Shown piece after piece: positions 15,446 to 24,581 of a DNA stretch of 25,897 bases. The notes under the pieces are model-generated. The model ran no database searches, was not told where the DNA came from, and saw only the letters and a list, made by a program, of their open reading frames with translations. The stretch covers positions 1-25,897 of the forward strand of contig JAILMD010000002.1 in the NCBI GenBank assembly GCA_024692805.1, given 5' to 3'. The number at the start of each line of letters is the position of its first letter. Position 1 is the stretch's first letter. A program made the translations under genes and the position numbers. Source of the DNA: a bacterium. Its GTDB lineage: Bacteria; Bacillota; Clostridia; Christensenellales; UBA1242.

Positions 15446-16972
15446 ATGAAAAGATTTTGGGTTACAGTCTTAATTTTATTTGCTTGCACATTACTATTTT
15501 TTGTTGGAAGTGGTGTTATTTTAGCGCTTGCGCCAGGAACAGATATTTTTGGCGTTAGTTATGTTTCTGCGTGGGTTGGTAAAAACACTGTTGAAGATAG
15601 TTGGAATGATTTAATCAATGGAGATATAACCATTGAAACGAGAACAATTCCTGTTGTTATTAACTTTGAGCCATACACTAAAACTAGCGTTGTTTTCAAA
15701 CAAAACTATTCAGGGTATACAACTGATACCGAAAGGGTTCCTAATGCAATAATTGAAAGAAACGCTAGTGGTGTTACCGTTAAAACAAGCGAAGTTAATA
15801 AGTTTGCAATTGGAAGGAATACTGCAGATTCAAACTTAACAATAACACTTCCTTTAGTTTGGGCAAATGGAACTCACAGCATTTATATTAAGAGTGATTC
15901 TAGTGTTGTAACAATTAATGCTAGGGAAGAAAGCATTGTTAAATTAAACACACTTTCAGTTGATGTTAATAGTTCGGTTAATTTTAAATGTAAATTAAAC
16001 GCAACTAATCTTATTTTAAATTCAAGAAACAAAACAACCCTAACCGAAGATTTAAGAGCTGAAAACATTGATTACACAACGAATGCTGGTGATCTTATTA
16101 TTGATTATGATTGCGACGGAACGGTTAAGTTTAACAGTAATTCAGGAAGCCTTAAGTTTAAGAGCATAAGAAACCTTGTTGCATCAACAAAGGGCGGTTC
16201 AATTTTACCAAATGGCGAAACTAATACCGTTATTTCTAAAGCTGAAGTTGAAACGAAACGTGGCAAAATTAACATTGACTATTTGCCTAGCACGCTTTAC
16301 ACGAGCGAGATAAAAACAAACACAGGCACTATTAACATTAAACTTGCTAGAAACGTTAAAATAACTGCACCAAAAGCAAGGGTTAACGTTGAAAGCATTT
16401 ATAATGGTGAAATAGCTGGCGGATCAAAGCAAGTTACAGTAGGTAATGTTTCAGGCGAATTAACAGTTTCTTCAACCTTAGGAAAGATTGTTGTTGGCGG
16501 GCTTGATGATACTAAAAAAGTTAAGTCAGTTAACGCAACTTCAACAAGGGGAAGAATTGAAGTTTATAACACAAGCGGAAAAGTTGAAATTACAACTAAC
16601 AGCGGAGATGTTTATTTAGTTAATAACTCTTCAAATAATATAACAATTGAAGGCGCTAAAAACGTTATAGCAGTTGGTCTGGCGGGCGCTGTTAACGTTA
16701 AGGCAACAAGAACGATTAGTTTAAGTTTTGATAAATTTACTAATGATGTTAACGTTGTTTGCGAAAAAAACTGCAAACGAATCAATATTGCTGTTCCTAA
16801 AAAACTTAGCGAATTAAAACTTAATTTATCTTCAACCGGCAAGAAAGGAATTGTTAATATTTACGAAGGTAAAGAATTAACTAAATCTGAACAAACCATT
16901 GAACAAGAAGGAACAATTGGGTTAACTGTTAGCGCAACAAAATGCCCGGTTAACATTTATTTAGATAAATAA
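15446..16972 (+). CDS. Membrane-anchored DUF4097-like beta-repeat protein (putative adhesin)
   Basis: 508 residues. An N-terminal hydrophobic helix (about 5-30) acts as signal or membrane anchor, and no lipobox cysteine or sorting motif follows. The rest is a chain of short beta-strand repeats of the form SxxGxIxVxxxxGxVxxxTxxGxIxV, for example STRGRIEVYNTSGKVEITTN, typical of the DUF4097/DUF2807-type right-handed beta-helix. The function of the family is poorly known; members are called putative adhesins or envelope-stress proteins. A GGGGG-containing SD lies upstream of ATG 15446. It is 12 nt downstream of alaS and followed by a terminator, so it is the last gene of the dnaB unit, an unexpected partner for replication and translation genes. 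Confidence 0.75.
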   Translation: MKRFWVTVLILFACTLLFFVGSGVILALAPGTDIFGVSYVSAWVGKNTVEDSWNDLINGDITIETRTIPVVINFEPYTKTSVVFKQNYSGYTTDTERVPNAIIERNASGVTVKTSEVNKFAIGRNTADSNLTITLPLVWANGTHSIYIKSDSSVVTINAREESIVKLNTLSVDVNSSVNFKCKLNATNLILNSRNKTTLTEDLRAENIDYTTNAGDLIIDYDCDGTVKFNSNSGSLKFKSIRNLVASTKGGSILPNGETNTVISKAEVETKRGKINIDYLPSTLYTSEIKTNTGTINIKLARNVKITAPKARVNVESIYNGEIAGGSKQVTVGNVSGELTVSSTLGKIVVGGLDDTKKVKSVNATSTRGRIEVYNTSGKVEITTNSGDVYLVNNSSNNITIEGAKNVIAVGLAGAVNVKATRTISLSFDKFTNDVNVVCEKNCKRINIAVPKKLSELKLNLSSTGKKGIVNIYEGKELTKSEQTIEQEGTIGLTVSATKCPVNIYLDK

Positions 16973-16974
16973 TT

Positions 16975-17000
16975 AAACAGGGCGATATGCCCTGTTTTTT
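16975..17000 (+). terminator. Rho-independent terminator of the dnaB-alaS-DUF4097 unit
   Basis: AAACAGGGC (16975-16983) pairs with GCCCTGTTT (16989-16997) around a 5-nt loop, with the T-run ending at 17000. It begins right after the stop codon. Confidence 0.92.
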
Positions 17001-17012
17001 ACTCAAAAAAAA

Positions 17013-17040
17013 TTGTAAAAATAATAGATTATGTTATAAT
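17013..17040 (+). promoter_or_regulatory. Promoter of addBA with extended -10
   Basis: TTGTAA (17013-17018), a 16-nt spacer and a perfect TATAAT (17035-17040) preceded by TG at 17032-17033 (TGn extended -10). Only 6 nt separate the -10 box from the addB ATG, so the RNA would start at or beside the start codon. Confidence 0.72.
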
Positions 17041-17046
17041 GAAAAT

Positions 17047-20000
17047 ATGAAGTTAGATTTTATAATTTCAAAAACAACGCTTGATAGCGTAAGTGGGGCG
17101 GTTAGCAAAATAAGCGAGCTAAGCCAAGATAAAACTAAAAACATTTTAGTTTTAGTTCCTGAAACAAACAGCGCGCTTATTGAAAGAATGCTGCTTGAAA
17201 AGAACCCTGCTTTGTTTAATGTTAGCGTTTATAGCTTTGCAAGATTGTTAACAAAAATTAACAATAGGGTTAGTCAAAATTATTTAAGTAAAGAGTCAGC
17301 AATTTATTGCATTAAAAAGATCATCTTAGATAATTATGACAAACTTGTTTGCTTCAAAAAATCCGCTAAAAGTGTTGGTTTTAGCGAAGTTATTTATGAT
17401 ACAATAACTCAGTTTAAATCAAGCCTTGTTCCCCCAGAACTTGTTTATGAGATGATAGATAAGTCGCCTGAATCAATACGCCCAAAACTAAAAGACTTAC
17501 ATTTAATCTATTCAAAATATCAAGAGTTTTTAGCGAATAACCTTCTTGATAATTCTGACAAACTTAATCTTTTAACTAATGTTGTTAAAGATAGTGAACT
17601 CGTTAAAAATAGTTATGTTTTTGTTGTTGGTTTTTCTTCTTTAACGAGTCAGGCTGCGGGAATAATTGAAAACATTGCTAAGGTTGCAAAAAGCGTAACG
17701 GTTGCTTGCGCTTATGATAATTTTAATCCATTTGCTGAAAATGAAGTTTATAATAGATGTAAACTTATTGCAGATAAGCATAATGTTGTTTATAACCCTA
17801 AAATTTTTGAAGTCAAAAGAAAGAAAGAACTAAACCATCTTTTTGAAAACTTATATAATTTTAAAGCGCAAAAAATCAACAATAATAAAGTTGTTAATGT
17901 TTATAATCTTGTTAACCCAAGAAGCGAAGTTGAGTTTATTGCTGAAGATATCTTTTCTAAAATAAAAGAGGGGAATAGCCCTCAAAATTTTGCAATTTAC
18001 TGCCCAGATGTTAACAATTATGCAAGATTTTTTAAAGAAAGTTTTACTGACTTTGGTTTGCCATATTTTGTTAACCAAACAAAACCATTAAGTGAGCATC
18101 CATTAGTTAAGTTTTGTCTTGATGCGCTCAATTGCCTAAGAAAAAACTTTGAGGCAGGAAGCGTTATTAATTTTGTTAAAAATTATTACTTTAGCCCTAA
18201 TGTTAATGAGAACTTTTTAAACTATGTTAAAAAGTTTGGAATTAACTATAATGAGTTTTTAAAACCTTTTGTTTTAGGAAATAAAAATCCAACAGAAAGG
18301 GAAGAAGCAGAAAGCGTTAGAAAAGAGTTCTGTCAGACGTTGGTTGAGTTTAAAGAAAATGCGATAAACGCCAAACTAACGGGGGATTTCGTTGGTTTGT
18401 TAAAAGCATTTTTAGATAAAATTAACTATAAAGAAAAAACCGAACAATTATATCTTCTTGAGCGAGAACTTGACCTTTTATCAAGCAAGGTGACCGAGCA
18501 AGTTTTAACAAAGTTTGGTGAAGTTCTAAATTCAATTGATTTATTTTTAGGGCAAACTAATTCTAACCTTGATGATTTTTATAGCGTTTTTGAAAGTGCG
18601 GTTAGCGCTAACCACATTTCTGTTTTGCCACTTAATCTTGGGAGTGTTTTTATTAGCCAAGATTCAACTAATATTAGCCCTAAAACTAAACATCTTTATA
18701 TTTGTGGAGTAACAGAAGGGGCTGTTCCTTTTAGGCAAGATGACTGCGGACTTATTCTTGATAGCGAACTAAAAGGGATGAGCGATATAATTCAAAAGAA
18801 AATTGAGCCTAGCATCAAAACGGTTAACAGGCGCGAAAAACAAAAGACTATTGAACTTTTGCTTTCTGCAACTGACAGCGTTACCTTAACTTACCCAAGT
18901 TTTGATTTTGAGGGGAGTGAGATTAAGCCTTCAAATATCATTGATAACATCTCAAGCCTTTTCTATTGCGTTAGTTTTGAAACTTCAAAACTTTATTATT
19001 TTCCTGAAAGAAGAAGCATTAAAGAACTTGTTAAAACGAGTTTTAAAATTGCTAATGGACATAGCAATCAACCAAAACAAAGGATAAACGTTCTTTATCA
19101 AGCGCTTGAAAAAAGACTAACGAAACCGGTTAAAAAATACCTTGATCACATAAATTCTCAAGGCAGTTTTGAAAGTTGTAAAAACGCAAAAAGGCTATAT
19201 TTTAAGAAAAATAATGTTAGTATTAGTGAATTAGAACGATTTTTTGCGTGTCCTATGCAACATTTTGTTTCTTATGGACTCAGGCTTAAAGAAAAAGAAG
19301 ATGCTTCAGTTAAGGCTGTTGACATTGGTAATATTTTGCATAAAGTTAGCGAGGAGTTTGTTAAATATTGTTTAAACATTAAAGAAGAAGAAATTAGCAA
19401 AGTTGCATTAAAGATTTTAAGCAAAACAATTAGCGAACTTGAAATTCCTAAAGAAACAAATGCGCTTATTCTTTCGGTTATTGAAAGCGAGGGGATAAGG
19501 CTTTGTAAAATGCTCTATAAGGAAAACAAAATTAGTAGTTTTAATTCAAGCAATGTTGAATTAAGCTTTGGCTATGACGAAAATGCAGTTAAGTTTAATA
19601 ATGGCATTAAACTTATTGGCAAAATTGACAGAATTGATGAATGGAATAACTATTACAAGATTATTGACTATAAAACTGGTAATATTGCCGTTGATCCAAG
19701 TGACGTTTATTATGGAAGAAAGATTCAGTTAATTTGCTATCTTTTAGCGATGAAAAACTATAAAAACCTTAATCCTTGCGCTGTTCTTTATTTTCCAATT
19801 CATAACGACTTTGCGGCAAACCAAAACTCATCACTTGATTTATATAGAAATAGTGGCGTTTTGATGAACGATTTTAATGTTGTTAAGGCTATTGATAATA
19901 CTATCGGTTTTGAAAACCCAAAGAGCCATATAATTAACGCAGAAATTTATAACAATAAAGAAACGCGTGCGTCTGGCGATTTGATATTAAAGCCAAATAG

Positions 20001-20265
20001 CGAGATGGTTGACGCTAAAGATTTTAACAATTTAACAGATTATGTTTATAACCTTTGCAACAAAGCCATTGATGAAATTTTAAGTGGGTTTATAACCCCT
20101 AAACCAAGCAAGAGCGGAGATAAAACGCCTTGTAATTATTGCAAACTTAAAAATGTTTGTGGGCTTAAAGAATATGAAGATAGTTTCGTTAGAAAGATGG
20201 ATAAAAGCCTAACTTATAGCGAAATAGCAAATATTATTGGAGGAAAAAGTGAAGCTAACGCCTAA
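17047..20265 (+). CDS. addB: ATP-dependent helicase/nuclease subunit B (AddB/RexB family)
   Basis: 1072 residues, near the usual AddB size. The C-terminal nuclease shows the GKIDRID strand, Asp874 in DYKTG and the RKIQLICYLLAM motif. Four cysteines, Cys735 (FACPMQHF) and Cys1029-xx-Cys1032-x5-Cys1038, match the spacing of the AddB iron-sulfur cluster that staples the nuclease domain. LYICGVTEGAVPF matches the inactivated helicase-like core. The N-terminus, MKLDFIISKTTLDSVSG, aligns with the family opening but has lost the G-x4-GK[ST] Walker A, so no ATP binding is expected here. AddAB resects double-strand breaks to start RecA repair. ATG 17047 is preferred because the longer frame (16987) starts inside the terminator; there is no SD. 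It overlaps addA by 17 nt. Confidence 0.93.
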   Translation: MKLDFIISKTTLDSVSGAVSKISELSQDKTKNILVLVPETNSALIERMLLEKNPALFNVSVYSFARLLTKINNRVSQNYLSKESAIYCIKKIILDNYDKLVCFKKSAKSVGFSEVIYDTITQFKSSLVPPELVYEMIDKSPESIRPKLKDLHLIYSKYQEFLANNLLDNSDKLNLLTNVVKDSELVKNSYVFVVGFSSLTSQAAGIIENIAKVAKSVTVACAYDNFNPFAENEVYNRCKLIADKHNVVYNPKIFEVKRKKELNHLFENLYNFKAQKINNNKVVNVYNLVNPRSEVEFIAEDIFSKIKEGNSPQNFAIYCPDVNNYARFFKESFTDFGLPYFVNQTKPLSEHPLVKFCLDALNCLRKNFEAGSVINFVKNYYFSPNVNENFLNYVKKFGINYNEFLKPFVLGNKNPTEREEAESVRKEFCQTLVEFKENAINAKLTGDFVGLLKAFLDKINYKEKTEQLYLLERELDLLSSKVTEQVLTKFGEVLNSIDLFLGQTNSNLDDFYSVFESAVSANHISVLPLNLGSVFISQDSTNISPKTKHLYICGVTEGAVPFRQDDCGLILDSELKGMSDIIQKKIEPSIKTVNRREKQKTIELLLSATDSVTLTYPSFDFEGSEIKPSNIIDNISSLFYCVSFETSKLYYFPERRSIKELVKTSFKIANGHSNQPKQRINVLYQALEKRLTKPVKKYLDHINSQGSFESCKNAKRLYFKKNNVSISELERFFACPMQHFVSYGLRLKEKEDASVKAVDIGNILHKVSEEFVKYCLNIKEEEISKVALKILSKTISELEIPKETNALILSVIESEGIRLCKMLYKENKISSFNSSNVELSFGYDENAVKFNNGIKLIGKIDRIDEWNNYYKIIDYKTGNIAVDPSDVYYGRKIQLICYLLAMKNYKNLNPCAVLYFPIHNDFAANQNSSLDLYRNSGVLMNDFNVVKAIDNTIGFENPKSHIINAEIYNNKETRASGDLILKPNSEMVDAKDFNNLTDYVYNLCNKAIDEILSGFITPKPSKSGDKTPCNYCKLKNVCGLKEYEDSFVRKMDKSLTYSEIANIIGGKSEANA

Positions 20266-23200
20266 CCAAGAAAAAATAGTTAGTTCAAGAAACGCTAATC
20301 TTTTAGTTAGCGCTGGGGCAGGAAGCGGTAAAACCAGCGTTATGATTGCTAGAGTTGTTGACTTGATTGTTAAAGAAAGAGTTCCAATCAATAATTTTTT
20401 GATTGTCACTTTTACTAAAGCAAGCGCTAGCGATATGAAAAATAAACTAATTACTGCGCTTTCAGAATATGCAACTGATAGTTTTATTCTTGAACAAATT
20501 GAGCAGGTCGGAACAAGTTTTGTAACGAACTTGCATAGTTTTTGTGCGCGACTTATTAAAACCTATTTTTATGAAGTTGGCCTTGATCCAAGTTTTGTTA
20601 TTTATGATGAAAATGAAATGCAAAGCCTTGGCGCTAGGGCAATGGAGAAGGTTTTTAGCGACGCCGTTTTGAACAAAGACAAAGAAATGTTAGAACTTGC
20701 TGATATTTTAAACAAAAAGCGTAGCGAAAAAGGTCTTAGTGACTGTATTGAAATTTTAAAAACCTTCTGTGATTCTCAAATTGAATATGAAGATTATTTA
20801 ACAAATTCAATAAATTCTTGCTATAATGACGATTTAAATGCTAATTTTTGCGCTAAAATAGTTGATAACGACCTTAAAGAAATGTTTTTAAGGGCGAAGC
20901 TTGAATATGAAAAACTATTAGTTGTTGCAAAAACTGCTAATGATGAAGGCCTTATTGATTACATTTTATCAAGGCTTGATTATGTTGGTTTAATAAATGA
21001 TAAAAACAACGTTATGGCTAATGTTAAGGCTCTATTCTCACTTCCTAAAACTAAAAATCTGCCAACAAAATGTAAAGAAGAAGTTTTGTGGGTTAAAGAA
21101 GATTGCGGTTTGGTTAAAGCGCATCTTGATAAACGAATTGCTGAGTTTAAACAAATGTGGGGAAGCGATGATGAAAAAGAAATTGTTGCAAACTTAAGAG
21201 AAGATAAAGATCGTCTTAATGCTATTGCTAGGCTAACTAGAAATTATATCAGCGTTTTGCAAGCAGAGAAGCAAAAAAACAACGCTGTTGATTTTAATGA
21301 CCTTGAAAGATTAACGCTAAAACTTTTAGCTGATGAGAAAGTTAGAAAAACTTTACAAGAAAAATATAAGTATGTTTTTGTTGATGAATATCAAGACATA
21401 AACCCCGTTCAAGAGAAGATAATTTCGTTATTATGTCAGGCGAATAACAGGTTTATGGTTGGCGATATTAAGCAATCAATTTATAGGTTTAGGCATTGCG
21501 ACCCTGAAATCTTTTTAGATAAATATAAACGTTACCAAAGCGGCAAAGAGGGCGAGGTTATTTCGCTTTTAGAAAACTTTAGAAGTAATCCTAACATCTT
21601 AAAATTTGCTAATAATGTTTTTTCTAGGTGCTTTACCTTAAACTTTGGCGGAATTGACTATAACCCTAATGGGATGCTTATTGGCGGAATTAGTGGGTCA
21701 GATAAGATTAACGAGAAAAACGTTAATGTTTTTGTTATTGAACAAGACAAGCGAAAAGAAATTTTTGCAGACGACATTAAAGATGAAGTTTATAGTGTTT
21801 TAGATGACCAAAGTGAAGACGAAGAAGTTGAGGCGCTTGCTGAAAGAGAAGCAAGAGTTGTTGCAAAACAAATTCAAAAGGTTCTAAACACCAAACTAAC
21901 TAAGCTTGACGGCTCTAAAACTGATAAGATTAGATATAACGATATTGCTGTTTTGCTTTCTTCAAGGGGAACCTATCTTGAAAAATTTGTTAGCACTTTA
22001 AAGAAAATGAACATACCTGTTTCAAGCGATTATACTGATGACGTTTTTGAAGACAAGTTTTCTATCATTTTAATCAATTTTTTAAAGCTTATTGATAATT
22101 TTAAAGATGATTATGCGATTTTTATAACTCTTTCAAGTCCAGTTTTTGATTTTACGCCAACAGAACTAGCTGAAATTAGGCTTGTTGACCCAGATGTTGA
22201 TTTTTGTGATGCTGTTTTAAAAGCGCAAAATGATGAAAAACTAGATGAAAAATTACGCAAAAAAGTTAAAGACTTTGTTGATTTTATTAACAAATATAAA
22301 AATCTTAGCAAGTTTTTACCGGTTTGCGAAATTTCTCAAAGGTTTATTGAAGAAACCAATTTTGATATCTTACTTCTTGAAAATGCTGAAGCAGATTTAC
22401 ATAGGTCAAGGCTTGATAAACTCATAGGCTCAATGGGGCAAGATATGGTTAGCGCCTTCTTGTTTGACCTTGATTCAAAAAAGATCACATGCGACACTAA
22501 ATCAGATGGTGAAAGTGTTAAGGTTATGACAATTCACGCTTCAAAGGGGCTAGAATTTCCTGTTGTCTTCTTAGTTAATGCTAGCAAAGAATTTTCTAAT
22601 AAAACTTTCAGTGAAGATCTTGTTTTATCAAAAGACGTTGGGCTTGCCATAAGGCATTATGATAAAGACATTAGGTTTAAAAGCGAAAGTTTTGTTAGGG
22701 GAGCGGTTAAGTTAAGAGAATCGCTCAAAATTAAGGAAGAACAATTAAGGTTGCTTTATGTTGCTTTAACCAGAGCGGAATACTCTTTAAATATAATTGA
22801 AACGCTAAACCCTGGTGAATTAACGAAGCAAGTTAATCCGATTTTCGCCAAAAGTTTCGCGGATTGGCTTAACCCAACTGTAACAAAAATGTTGCAAAAA
22901 AATGTTGATTTTGATGGGGAGTGTCAAGTTATTTTATCAAGTGAGATAACCGAAGAATTTAACAAAACGCAGAAAGCTGAGGTTATTTTTGATAAAGTTA
23001 CAAGCGGTGATGTTGATTTTTGCGAAAAAGAAGTATTTTTTAATCCTAAAGATGAAAAATTAATTCAAATTCCGCAAAAAAGTACAGTTACGAAGTTAAA
23101 TAGTAACGAAGAAATTGTAAATCCTGTAATATTTGATGAAGAAAAAGGATTTAGCGCAAATGCTGGAACTCTTTATCATAAGGTTTTAGAAAATGTTGAT

Positions 23201-23638
23201 TTTAATGGTAATCAAACTGCCAAAGATGTTTTAAATAAACTTGTTAAAAATAATATTATTTCAAGTGATGATGCGAAAGAGATTAACCAAAAAATAATTG
23301 ATCGAATAATTCTAAGTCCAGAAATTAAATCCTTAATAGGCGGAGAGTTTTTAAAAGAAAAGGAATTTTTAATGGCGATTGATTCTAAAACGGGCAACAT
23401 TAGCGGAAAAGGTGAGTTTATGGTTGTTCAAGGTGTTTGTGATCTAATTGTTATTAAAAATGGAAAAATAACGCTTATTGATTATAAACTTTCAAACAAA
23501 ACGCCTGAAAATTTAATTAAATCATATAAAAAGCAAATGGAACTTTATAAAAATGCAATTATTGCTGGGTATGGCTTGCCAATAGAAAAAACTTATATTT
23601 GCAAACTAACAACGGGCGAGTTTATTAAAATTGATTAA
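20249..23638 (+). CDS. addA: ATP-dependent helicase/nuclease subunit A (AddA, UvrD-like)
   Basis: 1129 residues. A complete superfamily 1A helicase is visible: Q-motif-like LTPNQEKIV, Walker A SAGAGSGKTSV near 22-30, TFTKASASDMK, Walker B VDEYQDINPVQ near 379, VGDIKQSIYRFR, MTIHASKGLEFPVVF and YVALTRAEYSL. The C-terminal RecB-type nuclease has GVCDLIVIKNGKITLIDYKL split around Asp1078, and the QMELYKNAI motif. It is the motor and 5'-strand nuclease of AddAB. I choose GTG 20249 because GGAGG stands 5 nt upstream; the TTG at 20237 would overlap that site. The start lies inside addB, so the two subunits are translationally coupled. No terminator follows, so readthrough into the next gene is possible. 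Confidence 0.96.
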   Translation: MKLTPNQEKIVSSRNANLLVSAGAGSGKTSVMIARVVDLIVKERVPINNFLIVTFTKASASDMKNKLITALSEYATDSFILEQIEQVGTSFVTNLHSFCARLIKTYFYEVGLDPSFVIYDENEMQSLGARAMEKVFSDAVLNKDKEMLELADILNKKRSEKGLSDCIEILKTFCDSQIEYEDYLTNSINSCYNDDLNANFCAKIVDNDLKEMFLRAKLEYEKLLVVAKTANDEGLIDYILSRLDYVGLINDKNNVMANVKALFSLPKTKNLPTKCKEEVLWVKEDCGLVKAHLDKRIAEFKQMWGSDDEKEIVANLREDKDRLNAIARLTRNYISVLQAEKQKNNAVDFNDLERLTLKLLADEKVRKTLQEKYKYVFVDEYQDINPVQEKIISLLCQANNRFMVGDIKQSIYRFRHCDPEIFLDKYKRYQSGKEGEVISLLENFRSNPNILKFANNVFSRCFTLNFGGIDYNPNGMLIGGISGSDKINEKNVNVFVIEQDKRKEIFADDIKDEVYSVLDDQSEDEEVEALAEREARVVAKQIQKVLNTKLTKLDGSKTDKIRYNDIAVLLSSRGTYLEKFVSTLKKMNIPVSSDYTDDVFEDKFSIILINFLKLIDNFKDDYAIFITLSSPVFDFTPTELAEIRLVDPDVDFCDAVLKAQNDEKLDEKLRKKVKDFVDFINKYKNLSKFLPVCEISQRFIEETNFDILLLENAEADLHRSRLDKLIGSMGQDMVSAFLFDLDSKKITCDTKSDGESVKVMTIHASKGLEFPVVFLVNASKEFSNKTFSEDLVLSKDVGLAIRHYDKDIRFKSESFVRGAVKLRESLKIKEEQLRLLYVALTRAEYSLNIIETLNPGELTKQVNPIFAKSFADWLNPTVTKMLQKNVDFDGECQVILSSEITEEFNKTQKAEVIFDKVTSGDVDFCEKEVFFNPKDEKLIQIPQKSTVTKLNSNEEIVNPVIFDEEKGFSANAGTLYHKVLENVDFNGNQTAKDVLNKLVKNNIISSDDAKEINQKIIDRIILSPEIKSLIGGEFLKEKEFLMAIDSKTGNISGKGEFMVVQGVCDLIVIKNGKITLIDYKLSNKTPENLIKSYKKQMELYKNAIIAGYGLPIEKTYICKLTTGEFIKID

Positions 23639-23672
23639 ATATTAAAATTTGTTTTAAAAATTTGATGGTTTA

Positions 23673-23681
23673 TGATATTAT
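23673..23681 (+). promoter_or_regulatory. Possible extended -10 promoter upstream of the AT-hook membrane protein
   Basis: TG (23673-23674), one base, then TATTAT (23676-23681), 16 nt before the ATG. No good -35 at 16-18 nt is present, so this would depend on the extended -10, or the gene may simply be read from addA. Confidence 0.35.
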
Positions 23682-23696
23682 AACTAAGAGGTAAAT

Positions 23697-24581
23697 ATGA
23701 TATACGATTATTTAACCACAATATTTAGGCTCATTGCCGGAATAGTTAATAAATATGTTTTAGGAATTTTAGCGCTTTCATTTATCGTTGTTTTAGCAGT
23801 TTGGATTCTTTTAAGCTTGTTAAATTCAAAAGAATTAAAACTCTCAAGAAAACTTAAAAACATAACAGAATATATGGATAACCATGATATTGATGTTAGC
23901 GAAGATGAAGTTTTTGCTCAAAAGTTAAACGAGCTCCCACCACAAATTGTTAGGGGAGTTAAGAGTGCACAGTTTTATTGCAAAGGCGCGCCAGGAGAAA
24001 AACTTAGTCAATATGAATGCGTTGAAACATATTTGTTTGGCGGTCTTTTTAATCAAAGCAGATCGTTAATCAGGGTTGTGACCTTGCTTTATACTTTTAT
24101 TTTGGCGTTTTTAAGCGTTGCTTTAACGTTTGCGTCAAACCAAGCGTTAACAGGGTTGCTTTTAGCACAAAGTTTGATTTTACCATTTGTTGCATTTGTT
24201 ATTTATAAGATTGAATATTTTATTTATACGAGTATTAGACAATATTATTATAAATTAGCGGTTATCAGGTTTGGTGAGTTTGTTGATTCGCTTAATGATA
24301 ACTATGAAAGCGGAAACATTGTTTTTGGTTCTGCTATGGAGGATGATTTAGATATGGCTGACGAAAAAAGAGGCAGGGGAAGGCCTAAAAAGAGCGAAGA
24401 TGAAAAAGATTATGTGACAATTGAAAATGATGAAGATTTTGAAAGAAGCATAATAAGGGCAGAAAAACTTGTTGAAAGGCTTAATAAAGACCTTAGCGAT
24501 AGCCAAATTAGGCGAACAAATCACGAATTAAGAGAGCTTATGGCAAGCCTTGCTGAATATGAAAAAAGGAGAAAACTATGA
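23697..24581 (+). CDS. Unrecognised three-helix membrane protein with AT-hook-like motif and C-terminal coiled coil
   Basis: 294 residues that I cannot assign to a family. Hydrophobic helices lie at about 21-42, 127-146 and 151-170. The positively charged stretch after the first helix (KELKLSRKLKN) suggests that residues 43-125 and everything after 171 are cytoplasmic. The C-terminal part contains EKRGRGRPKKSEDE; residues 227-230 (RGRP) are an AT-hook core flanked by basic residues, then an acidic patch. A charged helix likely to form a coiled coil follows (about 245-292). AGAGG stands 5 nt before ATG 23697. The stop overlaps the DUF1858 gene by 4 nt (ATGA), implying a shared function. A membrane tether for DNA is one possible reading; a simple basic cytoplasmic tail is another. 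Confidence 0.8.
   Translation: MIYDYLTTIFRLIAGIVNKYVLGILALSFIVVLAVWILLSLLNSKELKLSRKLKNITEYMDNHDIDVSEDEVFAQKLNELPPQIVRGVKSAQFYCKGAPGEKLSQYECVETYLFGGLFNQSRSLIRVVTLLYTFILAFLSVALTFASNQALTGLLLAQSLILPFVAFVIYKIEYFIYTSIRQYYYKLAVIRFGEFVDSLNDNYESGNIVFGSAMEDDLDMADEKRGRGRPKKSEDEKDYVTIENDEDFERSIIRAEKLVERLNKDLSDSQIRRTNHELRELMASLAEYEKRRKL

Noticed and set aside
16987..17046. Longer addB start
   Set aside because: It begins within the preceding terminator hairpin and runs through the promoter.
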